Positions 1 to 5,880 are shown, numbered from the stretch's first letter. The stretch: DNA of 7,717 bases from an uncultured Flavihumibacter sp. (GCA_946481605.1 CAMLPA010000147.1:1-7717), one strand, 5' to 3'. Numbers and translations are program-made. Notes: generated from the letters alone by a model not told the origin.

Positions 1-446
1 TGCGGATCAATCAGTACACGGTGGATGTTCCTGGTTTTTTCCAGGCCCATACATTTCCAGGTATTGCCGCCATCGAGGGTTTTGTAGATGCCTTCTCCCA
101 GGCTCACGGAGTTGCGGGGATTACCCTCACCTGTTCCCACCCATACTACCGAAGGATTATTTTGCTGAATGGCCAACGAGCCGATATTAAGGATGGGCTG
201 ATCGTCGAAAACAGGTGTCCACACCGCACCACCGGAGGTGGTTTTCCAAACCCCGCCTGAAGCGGCGCCTACATAAATGGTGTTGGGATCGGAAGCAAGC
301 GCATCAATAGTGGTGATACGCCCGCTCATACCTGCCGGGCCGATGTTTCTCGGTTTCCAGCTTTTCATGGCCGCAGGTGAAACCTGTTGCGCCTGCGCGC
401 CGGCAAATAGGAAAACAAGGGCCACAGAATGGCGCAAATTTCTCAT
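1..446 (-). CDS. Secreted Asp-box (BNR/sortilin-like) beta-propeller protein, N-terminal part
   Basis: The reading frame is open from an ATG at 446 to the window edge, giving 148 residues; the C-terminal part lies outside. An in-frame TAA shortly upstream and the absence of another ATG fix this start. Residues 1-19 form a signal peptide (basic MRNLRH, hydrophobic core, AQA before QQ), so the product is exported. The mature part begins with the RNIGPAGMSGRI block and then shows propeller strands: IYVGAASGGVWKTT near 58-70, a degenerate Asp box at 70-76 (Ser where Asp is usual), VWVGTGEGNPRN at 101-111, and a good Asp box KTLDGGNTW at 122-130. This block order is typical of large Bacteroidota proteins annotated as VPS10/sortilin-like or 'glycosyl hydrolase' WD40/YVTN/BNR-repeat proteins. 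No catalytic residues are visible, so enzymatic activity is not claimed. It is transcribed divergently from the YceI gene. Confidence 0.85.
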   Translation of the reverse strand, partial: MRNLRHSVALVFLFAGAQAQQVSPAAMKSWKPRNIGPAGMSGRITTIDALASDPNTIYVGAASGGVWKTTSGGAVWTPVFDDQPILNIGSLAIQQNNPSVVWVGTGEGNPRNSVSLGEGIYKTLDGGNTWKCMGLEKTRNIHRVLIDP

Positions 447-502
447 GTGTTTGAATTTTGGTCTGAAAGAAGGTACAATTTAAATTAAATTCATCCATCC
501 CG

Positions 503-536
503 CAAAGGTTCACTTCGATTAACGTCTAAACACCAA
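503..536 (-). promoter_or_regulatory. Weak candidate promoter for the Asp-box protein gene
   Basis: Read on the minus strand, AACCTTTG (510-503) matches the Bacteroidota -7 consensus TAnnTTTG except at its first base. A TTG at 536-534 lies 23 bases upstream, at the long end of the usual -33 spacing. It would leave a leader of about 50 bases before the ATG at 446. This is motif matching only. Confidence 0.25.
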
Positions 537-553
537 CATCTTTCTTTTTATAG

Positions 554-561
554 TAATATTG
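554..561 (+). promoter_or_regulatory. Candidate -7 box for the YceI gene
   Basis: TAATATTG differs from TAnnTTTG at one base and ends 22 bases before the ATG at 584, a normal distance for a short-leader Bacteroidota transcript. I see no convincing TTG -33 element at the right spacing, so the call rests on the -7 box alone. Confidence 0.35.
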
Positions 562-583
562 TCCCACAAATCAACAATTGAAC

Positions 584-1207
584 ATGAACAAACACCTTAA
601 AGTAGCTACTTCACTGCTGATCGCAGGGGTTGCCGTTTCTTCTTTCGTGGCAGGTCCCGTGGTTCCCGTAAAAGCCGTTCCCGCAACAGCAAACGCACAA
701 ACGCCCATTGTTTGGAAACTGGACAAGTCCCATTCCGGCGTGAAATTCACCGTTACCCACCTGCTGGTTTCAGAAGTGGACGGTAACTTCAAAACGTTCG
801 ACGGCACTTTCGAACACACCAAAGAAGATTTCTCCGACGCGAAGATCACCTTCACCATCGACGCAGCTTCTGCCAACACCAACAATGAAGGACGCGACAA
901 TCACCTCAAAAAGGCTGATTTCTTCGACGTTGAAAAATACCCCACCATCAAATTTGTAAGTACTTCCTTCAAGCCCGCTGGTGGAAAAAAGTACACGCTG
1001 ACTGGCCAACTGACCGTTAAAGACGTTACCAAAACAGTAACATTCGATGTTACCTATAACGGACAGAACAGCACAGCCCGCGGCGTGAAAGCCGGCTTCA
1101 AAGCTACTACCACCATCGACCGCACTGAATACAACATCAAAGGTGGCGGTGCCGCTGTAGGTGATGATGTAGATGTAACCGTGAACATCGCGCTCGCAAA
1201 AGCTTAA
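584..1207 (+). CDS. YceI-family secreted lipid-binding-like protein
   Basis: This encodes 207 residues. Residues 1-38 form a long signal peptide (basic MNKHLK, hydrophobic core about 8-25, likely cleavage after ANA, before QT), placing the protein in the periplasm or outside the cell. The rest is one complete YceI domain (about 42-206): WKLDKSHSGVKFTVTHL at the start, then GNFKTFDGTFE, the hallmark block from His107 (HLKKADFFD, then YPTIKFVSTSF), the strand GQLTVKDVTKTVTFDV and the closing FKATTTIDRTEYNI. YceI proteins are lipocalin-like barrels that bind isoprenoid or similar amphiphilic ligands; their role in Bacteroidota is not well defined. A TTG at 578 could add two residues, but the ATG two codons later is the more likely start. 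The gene appears monocistronic: a putative promoter box lies just upstream and a strong terminator starts 17 bases after the stop. Confidence 0.93.
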   Translation: MNKHLKVATSLLIAGVAVSSFVAGPVVPVKAVPATANAQTPIVWKLDKSHSGVKFTVTHLLVSEVDGNFKTFDGTFEHTKEDFSDAKITFTIDAASANTNNEGRDNHLKKADFFDVEKYPTIKFVSTSFKPAGGKKYTLTGQLTVKDVTKTVTFDVTYNGQNSTARGVKAGFKATTTIDRTEYNIKGGGAAVGDDVDVTVNIALAKA

Positions 1208-1224
1208 TCGCTAAGACATAAAAC

Positions 1225-1260
1225 AAAAATGGGGCATACCGGAAGGCGTGCCCCATTTTT
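1225..1260. terminator. Bidirectional rho-independent terminator between convergent genes
   Basis: A 12-bp perfect stem pairs 1225-1236 (five A, then TGGGGCA) with 1249-1260 (TGCCCCA, then five T), around a 12-base loop that could pair a little further (CC with GG around GGAA). Because it begins with an A run and ends with a T run, it works on both strands. It therefore serves both the YceI gene ending at 1207 and the convergent COG3014 gene ending at 1277. Confidence 0.9.
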
Positions 1261-1276
1261 ATTTGTAATAATCTTA

Positions 1277-2728
1277 TCAGAACCTGAAATTTCTTACCTG
1301 TAATCCACCTGTACCTTCTACTTCCAGTACTTTCGGCGAGGCATATCCTTTTTGCCCGATACTCAATTTGTTGGGCCCTTTCTGCAAAGGAATCCTGGTG
1401 TATTCAATAAATGCGGGGAGGCTTTGCCAGTTGCGGGTATCGGCTTTTTCGGAGGCAAGGGCCAGCGCCTGGAAAAGCAAGCCTACTGCGGCACCTACCG
1501 CTTCGGCGTTCTCTTCTTTTTTATTTTCATCTTTTTTCTTGCTGTTGCTTTTGGCGATGGATTCGCTTGCGGCACGGGCACCACTTTCCGCGAGTTTCTT
1601 TATGGCCAGGCGGGTGAGCGCGGCCGTTATATCCTTCAACCTGCGTTCTTTCATCGTTTCAATGGCCACCGCATTGATGTTCTGTACCATTTCGGACTGG
1701 TAGCGCTGTTCGTTCAGAGAGATGGTTCCATTTGAAGGCGTGGAACTGGTTACCATATACTTCGGCAGCGCTATGCGGAAGGTGCGCAGGTCGCCTATGT
1801 CCGTATTGTTGTTGTTGTAACGTGCCACATCAAAAGGAATGTTGAACGCGCCTGTGGGATCGGTAAAAAAGAAAGCGCCACCCGCCCCTTTCACCAGGGA
1901 AAAGAACAGGTTTTCTTCTTCCTTCACGGGAGCCCGGCCACTTTCCATGAACACCACCAATGAACCGCCTTCCGGCGTTTTGGAGGGATCATAGTTCACC
2001 CCGAACATTTTTTCGAAACGTTCCTGCTCGGTAGTGAAGCCATTAGCATGCGCGGTTCTTAATAAATCTTCCTTGAGTTGCTGCGGGATGGTAACACCAT
2101 ACCAGGTACTGTCTTTTTGTGTGAGGTAGGTTTCAACTGCGTTGCGGTAGGAGATGAACGCGTTGTTGATGTCTCCCGCAGCTTCGTAGATGATGCCCTG
2201 CAGGTTGAGTGAAAAGGCATCTCTGCTGTACCTGTTTTCCTTTTCGTTGGTCTGATCCATCTGATCGTTGGTGGCCAGCGAAATGCGGCGGGCTTCCACC
2301 AGTGCATCCTCGGTTCTGCCAAGATAAGTATAGTTCAGCGCCTTGTAATAGTGGAGCATGAAACGTTCGAAAGGTTCGCCACGGTAGGTTTGCATCATCG
2401 GGTTGAGGATGGTTCCTTTGGTAACATCAGCGGCATCTTTGTACCGGATTTCTGCGATGCGGTCCGCTTCATTGAGGAAACGGTTGCTGCTGTCGTAAAG
2501 CCCCATTAGGTGGGCCATCCGTCCTTTTTCAGCATAATACAGGAAAAGGTTCCTCGGTTTTTGCAGAAACTTAATATCATCCAGCGTCCGGAAGGCATTG
2601 TTGAAACGGCCGGCCTCCATCTGCCCATAATACTTTTGTATTTTCTGGTTGTAACTCCCGCAGGAAAACAAGAAAGGTACCAACACCAGGAGTGCCGGTA
2701 CCCTTGCTATCGTAAATAACAATCGCAT
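1277..2728 (-). CDS. COG3014-family lipoprotein (function unknown)
   Basis: This encodes 483 residues. A lipoprotein signal occupies residues 1-22, with lipobox LFSC and lipidated Cys23, followed by GSYNQKIQKYYGQMEAG. Residues 24-235 are helical and resemble TPR-type pairs: AGRFNNAFRTLDD near 39-51, KALNYTYLGRTEDALVEARR near 129-148, and YEAAGDINNAFISYRNAVETY near 181-201. Residues 254-350 look like a beta-rich domain, beginning GGSLVVFMESGRAPVKEE. A charged Lys/Glu/Asn linker follows at about 394-410, then a hydrophobic stretch (410-426) and a beta-rich end. Overall layout and length match the uncharacterised COG3014 family, whose genes often sit beside lpoB in other bacteria. The start is only 20 bases after the LpoB-like stop, so the two are almost certainly co-transcribed. 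A role in peptidoglycan synthesis or envelope stability is inferred from this neighbour only. Confidence 0.82.
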   Translation of the reverse strand: MRLLFTIARVPALLVLVPFLFSCGSYNQKIQKYYGQMEAGRFNNAFRTLDDIKFLQKPRNLFLYYAEKGRMAHLMGLYDSSNRFLNEADRIAEIRYKDAADVTKGTILNPMMQTYRGEPFERFMLHYYKALNYTYLGRTEDALVEARRISLATNDQMDQTNEKENRYSRDAFSLNLQGIIYEAAGDINNAFISYRNAVETYLTQKDSTWYGVTIPQQLKEDLLRTAHANGFTTEQERFEKMFGVNYDPSKTPEGGSLVVFMESGRAPVKEEENLFFSLVKGAGGAFFFTDPTGAFNIPFDVARYNNNNTDIGDLRTFRIALPKYMVTSSTPSNGTISLNEQRYQSEMVQNINAVAIETMKERRLKDITAALTRLAIKKLAESGARAASESIAKSNSKKKDENKKEENAEAVGAAVGLLFQALALASEKADTRNWQSLPAFIEYTRIPLQKGPNKLSIGQKGYASPKVLEVEGTGGLQVRNFRF

Positions 2729-2748
2729 GGGAAATGCTTTTGCGGGCG

Positions 2749-3333
2749 TTAATTTTTTACGTATTTGGCGATCTTCTTATCGCCTATCCACACCACTTCG
2801 TTGGTTTCAATATTGGTGAGTTCCAGGTTCACCTGGTAGTACACCACCTTCTTTCTTTTGTGGGAATCCACGATAGAATTGATGGAACCCTGAAGAATAT
2901 AATCCGCACCGTTCTCGAGGCCGAACTTCTTCATGGTAGAAGCGGATGCATTGGTTTGCTGATCGGCTTTCTCTGCACGCAGTTCTTCCCTTTTCTTTCC
3001 ACCCTGCACCAGGCCTACTTTATTGCTGCTGATGAAACTTCTTTCCACATCTTTCACGAAAGTTTCGGCTTCAATGTGTTCATGGCTTTTGTTCTGTACC
3101 ATGCCTACAATTACCACAGGTTTCTTTCCTTTTGCCTGTACATGGTTGGTGACCCAATCGGCACGGAGTACATCTCCGGTCATTTCTTCTGCGGTGAGTC
3201 TTGAATCGGTGTTGTTCCAGCGGCCGCTGAGGTCAATCTGTTCTGAACTGTCGATACGGGTTACGTTCCTGCTGCAGGAAACGAAAGAGAGGGCTGAAGT
3301 AGCGAGTAATGTTGCGTAAAGAAAATTTTTCAT
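2749..3333 (-). CDS. LpoB-like lipoprotein, putative penicillin-binding-protein activator
   Basis: This encodes 194 residues. Residues 1-19 form a lipoprotein signal ending in FVSC, with lipidated Cys20. Family blocks that can be seen: DLSGRWNNTDSRLTAEEM at about 34-51, the strand KPVVIVGMVQNKSHEHIE at 71-88, FVKDVERSFISSNKVGLVQ at 92-110, GADYILQGSINSIVD at 142-156, and the C-terminal strands YYQVNLELTNIETNEVVWIGDKKIAK at 165-190. This is the LpoB/COG3417 layout. In Escherichia coli, outer-membrane LpoB reaches through the peptidoglycan to activate PBP1b. Here the long disordered linker of E. coli LpoB is nearly absent, so the reach and partner may differ; PBP activation is inferred from the family, not shown. 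The gene is the middle member of a minus-strand cluster, 66 bases after the small secreted protein gene and 20 bases before the COG3014 gene. Confidence 0.8.
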   Translation of the reverse strand: MKNFLYATLLATSALSFVSCSRNVTRIDSSEQIDLSGRWNNTDSRLTAEEMTGDVLRADWVTNHVQAKGKKPVVIVGMVQNKSHEHIEAETFVKDVERSFISSNKVGLVQGGKKREELRAEKADQQTNASASTMKKFGLENGADYILQGSINSIVDSHKRKKVVYYQVNLELTNIETNEVVWIGDKKIAKYVKN

Positions 3334-3399
3334 GAGCTGTACAATTAAGGGATAGGTTCAATAAATGAACGGATAATAAATGGTGATTTGAAAATTAAC

Positions 3400-3825
3400 T
3401 TATCTGAACATCCAGTGCCAGAAGAAGGGGGATCCAATTGTACCCCAGGTTACCGGGTTGTTCCAGGAGTTGCGGTAAGGACGGTAGAAGTTGTTGTTGA
3501 AGCGGTTTCCGCGGAAATAGTAATCGTCATAGTAACGATTGTTCCAGTTCCAATTGTCGTAATTGTTCCACCTGGCCCGTTCGAGCCTTCTTTGTTGCCG
3601 GAACTCACGGCGTTCTTCCCGCGCTTCTGCTTTGTCGGCGAGGTAGTCGATAGCCTTATAGGTATTTTGAGCTGTAGTAGACTGGTAGCTGTTTACCGAG
3701 TCGGCCAGCTTCATGTATTTATCACGACTTTGAGCGAAGTTGGGGTTCTGATCGGGCGCGAGGTTTTGGGCCATGGCCAGCGCGCCGGAACAAACAAATA
3801 ATGTGGTGAGTAAAATACGGTTCAT
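3400..3825 (-). CDS. Small secreted Asn/Tyr/Arg/Trp-rich protein of unknown function
   Basis: I do not recognise this 141-residue protein. Residues 1-19 are a clear signal peptide (MNRILLTTLFVCSGALAMA, cleavage before Gln20), and no lipobox cysteine fits, so a soluble or surface-attached exported protein is likely. Residues 21-65 are polar and probably helical. Residues 66-85 are a dense Arg/Glu/Gln helix (AEAREERREFRQQRRLERAR). Residues 86-126 are low-complexity, made mostly of Asn, Tyr, Arg, Phe, Trp and Asp. The end, residues 127-141, is hydrophobic and aromatic (TWGTIGSPFFWHWMFR). No cysteines remain after cleavage and no enzyme motif is visible. It heads the cluster with the LpoB-like and COG3014 genes and has its own -7 box upstream. 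The signal peptide and the switch to this composition argue for a real gene rather than a chance frame; the function is unknown. Confidence 0.75.
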   Translation of the reverse strand: MNRILLTTLFVCSGALAMAQNLAPDQNPNFAQSRDKYMKLADSVNSYQSTTAQNTYKAIDYLADKAEAREERREFRQQRRLERARWNNYDNWNWNNRYYDDYYFRGNRFNNNFYRPYRNSWNNPVTWGTIGSPFFWHWMFR

Positions 3826-3857
3826 CGTGCATGTATTTTGGTGATGAAGGATAGGGT

Positions 3858-3865
3858 CAAAATTA
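3858..3865 (-). promoter_or_regulatory. -7 box for the three-gene envelope cluster
   Basis: Read on the minus strand, TAATTTTG matches the Bacteroidota -7 consensus TAnnTTTG exactly and lies 32 bases upstream of the ATG at 3825. I found no clear TTG -33 partner at 17-23 bases. An inverted repeat (3879-3914) begins 13 bases further upstream and covers the expected -33 position. Confidence 0.45.
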
Positions 3866-3878
3866 ATTTTCAGCCCGT

Positions 3879-3914
3879 TAAACCGCTGTTAAGAACTGGA
3901 CAAACGGCGGTTTA
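3879..3914. repeat. Imperfect inverted repeat upstream of the envelope cluster
   Basis: TAAACCGCTGTT (3879-3890) and AACGGCGGTTTA (3903-3914) are 12-base arms, complementary except for one T-G position, around a 12-base spacer. There is no T run on either side, so it is not a standard terminator. Its position across the expected -33 region of the putative promoter at 3858-3865 suggests an operator; this is inference. Confidence 0.5.
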
Positions 3915-4047
3915 CCACATCAATTTAACATATTTATGCTTGTAAGAGAAATGTGAAGTGAATACTGGTACGTATGGGATTTAAGCAAAACATATTCATG
4001 TGGCGGCCTTTTAAGGGGAAAAATCAGAAAGTTGAATTAATATAACA

Positions 4048-4082
4048 AAACAGGGCGCTTCTATGAACGAAGCGCCCTGTTT
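4048..4082 (-). terminator. Rho-independent terminator of msrB
   Basis: A perfect 14-bp stem pairs 4048-4061 (AAACAGGGCGCTTC) with 4069-4082 (GAAGCGCCCTGTTT) around a 7-base loop. Read on the minus strand, it starts about 20 bases after the msrB stop and is followed by a T-rich tail (TTTTGTTATATT). It separates msrB from the envelope cluster downstream. Confidence 0.9.
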
Positions 4083-4102
4083 CGGATCGTATCAAACATA
4101 AG

Positions 4103-4627
4103 CTATTTCTTCTTTTCAAAATCCAGGATCACACCATTAATACAATAGCGCAAACCGGTAGGCGGAGGACCGTCTTCAAAAACATGCCCCAGGTGAGCCT
4201 TGCAGCGTCCGCATTGTACTTCGGTGCGCACCATTCCATGAGAATGATCTGGTGTATAAATGATGGAGCCTTTGCTTACGGGCTCATAAAAACTTGGCCA
4301 GCCGCAGCCGCTTTCAAATTTGGTATCGCTTTTAAAAAGTGCGTTTCCGCAGGCACGGCAATAATAAGTACCAATCTCCTTAGAGGTCTCGTACTTACTG
4401 GTAAAGGGCCTTTCCGTTCCCTTCATCCGGGCGATCTGGAACACATCGGTTGGAAGGACTTTTTTCCATTCTTCATCACTTATTTCAACTTTTGAGGAGT
4501 CTGTGCGGGAGTAAGCCGCAATCTTTTTTTCTTCTGATTGCATGGTGGAATCTTTTTTTGGCTTTTGCTGGGAATACGAACATTGTGCGAACAACAAAGG
4601 TACCAGCAGTATGATTGAAAATTTCAT
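4103..4627 (-). CDS. msrB: Exported peptide-methionine (R)-S-oxide reductase MsrB
   Basis: This encodes 174 residues. It reduces the R-epimer of methionine sulfoxide in proteins back to methionine. The MsrB domain runs from about 50 to 172 and has all expected features: two zinc-binding CXXC pairs (CRAC at 90-93 and CGRC at 139-142), the SGCGWPSFYEPV block with a probable resolving cysteine at 108, the DHSHGMVRTEV substrate-site block at 127-137, HLGHVFEDGPPPTGLR at 145-160 and the catalytic cysteine in RYCIN at 162. An extra N-terminal segment begins with a signal peptide (MKFSIILLVPLLFAQC), followed by a polar Lys/Ser/Glu-rich linker (21-48), so the enzyme probably repairs envelope proteins. 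FAQC could be a lipobox at Cys16, but Gln before Cys is unusual; type I cleavage is the alternative. It appears monocistronic, divergent from adk, with its own -7 box and terminator. Confidence 0.95.
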   Translation of the reverse strand: MKFSIILLVPLLFAQCSYSQQKPKKDSTMQSEEKKIAAYSRTDSSKVEISDEEWKKVLPTDVFQIARMKGTERPFTSKYETSKEIGTYYCRACGNALFKSDTKFESGCGWPSFYEPVSKGSIIYTPDHSHGMVRTEVQCGRCKAHLGHVFEDGPPPTGLRYCINGVILDFEKKK

Positions 4628-4649
4628 TCCGGTGAATTTAAAATGATAA

Positions 4650-4657
4650 CAAACATA
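4650..4657 (-). promoter_or_regulatory. -7 box of msrB
   Basis: Read on the minus strand, TATGTTTG is an exact match to TAnnTTTG, 22 bases upstream of the msrB ATG at 4627, implying a leader of roughly 15 bases. No clear -33 TTG is visible. Confidence 0.5.
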
Positions 4658-4844
4658 CGGAAGGGTGGTTCATCGGGATGTGGTGAAGAAACTTCTTTAA
4701 CACAATCTTGAAATCAGGAATTGAATTTGAAAAATATCAAACAAAACCCATGATTTTTAGAGTAATAAGCAAGGCGGTTTGATTTTCTGATGGTTTATGC
4801 AACTATAAAACTAAAAATGTAACCTTTTTTTAATGAAGTTCGGG

Positions 4845-4852
4845 TATATTTG
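4845..4852 (+). promoter_or_regulatory. -7 box of adk, which also decides its start codon
   Basis: TATATTTG matches TAnnTTTG exactly, with a T run at 4825-4831 in the position of a weak -33 element. It lies 25 bases before the ATG at 4878. A longer frame would begin at 4833, upstream of this box, so the box supports the shorter adenylate kinase start. Confidence 0.55.
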
Positions 4853-4877
4853 TCCACTCAATCTGCAAGTTAAAAAC

Positions 4878-5465
4878 ATGTTCAATTTAATTCTATTCGG
4901 CCCTCCGGGCAGTGGCAAGGGAACGCAGTCGGAAAACCTGATCAAGAAGTACGGGTTAAAGCACCTGTCAACAGGGGATATCCTGCGCAGTGAAATCGCG
5001 GGACAAACGGCACTTGGCCTGGAAGCGAAAAGTTTCATGGACAAAGGGCAACTGGTTCCGGACGAAGTGGTGATTGGTATGATCAGTTCCGCCCTGGAAG
5101 CGAATCCTGAAGCAGCGGGCTTTTTATTTGACGGCTTTCCCCGTACCACCGCACAGGCTGAAGCCCTGGATAAGTTATTGTCGCTGAAAAAAACGGAGAT
5201 TGCCGTGGTGCTTGCCCTGGAAGTGTCGGAGGAAGAACTCGTGAAACGCTTGCTGAACAGAGGTAAAACCTCCGGAAGAAGCGACGATACCAGCGAAGAG
5301 ATCGTACGTGCGAGAATTGTGGAATACCACGCGAAAACTTCCGCCGTAGCCGATTATTACCGCCAGTTCGATAAGGTGGAATCCATTAAAGGAGAAGGCT
5401 CTGTGGACGAAATCTTCGATGCACTCTGCAAACAAATAGATGTCAGAATGGAAGAAGCCATCTGA
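4878..5465 (+). CDS. adk: Adenylate kinase, short-LID type
   Basis: This encodes 195 residues. It interconverts ATP + AMP and 2 ADP in the cytoplasm. Visible motifs: the P-loop GPPGSGKGT at 8-16, the AMP-site residues Thr32 and Arg37 in HLSTGDILRSEI, the DGFPRT block at 85-90 followed by Gln93, KRLLNRG at 123-129, and GRSDD at 133-137 with the ATP/LID arginine 134 and Arg145 or nearby. The LID between KRLLNRG and GRSDD is only a few residues long and lacks the four zinc cysteines, as in the short adenylate kinases common in Bacteroidota. An ATG at 4833 in the same frame would add 15 residues, but they do not resemble the family and lie upstream of the putative promoter; MFNLILFGPPGSGKGT is the normal N-terminus. 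It is divergent from msrB and appears monocistronic, followed by a strong terminator. Confidence 0.97.
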   Translation: MFNLILFGPPGSGKGTQSENLIKKYGLKHLSTGDILRSEIAGQTALGLEAKSFMDKGQLVPDEVVIGMISSALEANPEAAGFLFDGFPRTTAQAEALDKLLSLKKTEIAVVLALEVSEEELVKRLLNRGKTSGRSDDTSEEIVRARIVEYHAKTSAVADYYRQFDKVESIKGEGSVDEIFDALCKQIDVRMEEAI

Positions 5466-5484
5466 TTATTTTATACCTGAATTG

Positions 5485-5516
5485 AAAAAGCGTATCGGTA
5501 ACGATGCGCTTTTTTT
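5485..5516 (+). terminator. Rho-independent terminator of adk
   Basis: AAAAAGCGTATCG (5485-5497) pairs with CGATGCGCTTTTT (5502-5514) over 13 bp, with one T-G wobble and a GTAA tetraloop, followed by a T run to 5516. It begins 20 bases after the adk stop. The A run at the left could allow some termination on the minus strand too. Confidence 0.9.
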
Positions 5517-5611
5517 GTGCCTATACACTTCAAAAAGTTGCTTATTCGCTTTAAAATGCGCTTGCCATCTTTTAACGCTCCGCGTCGTCGCGCCGTTGCG
5601 AGCAATAATTA

Positions 5612-5637
5612 CCAGTAGAACAAAATCCTCCTACTGG
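5612..5637. repeat. Short perfect inverted repeat
   Basis: CCAGTAG (5612-5618) and CTACTGG (5631-5637) are perfect 7-base arms around a 12-base spacer. There is no T tail, so it is not a standard terminator. Short arms like these can arise by chance. Confidence 0.35.
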
Positions 5638-5725
5638 AGAAAGTACCGTGGAAACCCCCTACGTTCAACCAGAAAAAAACCAGGCACCTCGTAAGATATA
5701 ACGGCGTACCACAACGGAAAACAAC

Positions 5726-5740
5726 GTCGGTGGCACCGAC
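5726..5740. repeat. 15-base perfect odd palindrome
   Basis: GTCGGTG and CACCGAC flank one central G. As DNA this is a compact symmetrical site of the size bound by a dimeric repressor; as RNA it could form six pairs around GGC. It is followed at once by a run of C. No promoter box sits next to it, and the paaZ start is about 208 bases away. Confidence 0.4.
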
Positions 5741-5880
5741 CCCCCGGAATTTCTCCCCATTCCTCCGGTTTAACAAAATCTGGCATGCCCCGTTAAAACA
5801 CGCTCCTCCCCTTGGAAAAACACCCTCCTGTATTTTGTCATTCCGGGAAATGCTACTTTCGGGTTGGTGAAGAAAGTCGC

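Noticed and set aside
578..583. TTG start two codons upstream of the YceI ATG
   Set aside because: The ATG at 584 is the stronger start and gives a normal basic signal-peptide beginning; nothing supports the TTG.
1352..1735. 127-codon plus-strand frame, and two shorter frames, opposite the COG3014 gene
   Set aside because: They lie wholly antisense to a well-supported 483-residue lipoprotein gene and show no family motif; their aromatic, low-complexity runs mirror its Lys/Glu linker.
2734..3204. 156-codon plus-strand frame rich in Phe, His and Leu
   Set aside because: It is antisense to the LpoB-like gene, which has a lipoprotein signal and family blocks; the composition is that of a reverse-strand shadow.
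3388..3801. 137-codon plus-strand Val-rich frame
   Set aside because: It is antisense to the small secreted protein; its Val/Ile repeats are the complement of the Asn/Tyr codons. The minus-strand frame has the signal peptide and the promoter box.
3935..4045. Gap between the msrB terminator and the envelope cluster promoter
   Set aside because: It was checked for small genes and further promoter boxes. Only a 17-codon frame and an off-by-one TATGTTTTG were seen, neither strong enough to report.
5440..5694. 84-codon plus-strand frame overlapping the end of adk
   Set aside because: It runs through the adk terminator hairpin, has no motif, and starts inside adk.
5726..5740. Resemblance of the palindrome to the last hairpin of a tracrRNA (GGCACCGA and TCGGTG)
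   Set aside because: There is no CRISPR array, cas gene or anti-repeat in the window, and the order and spacing of the arms differ; the likeness is superficial.
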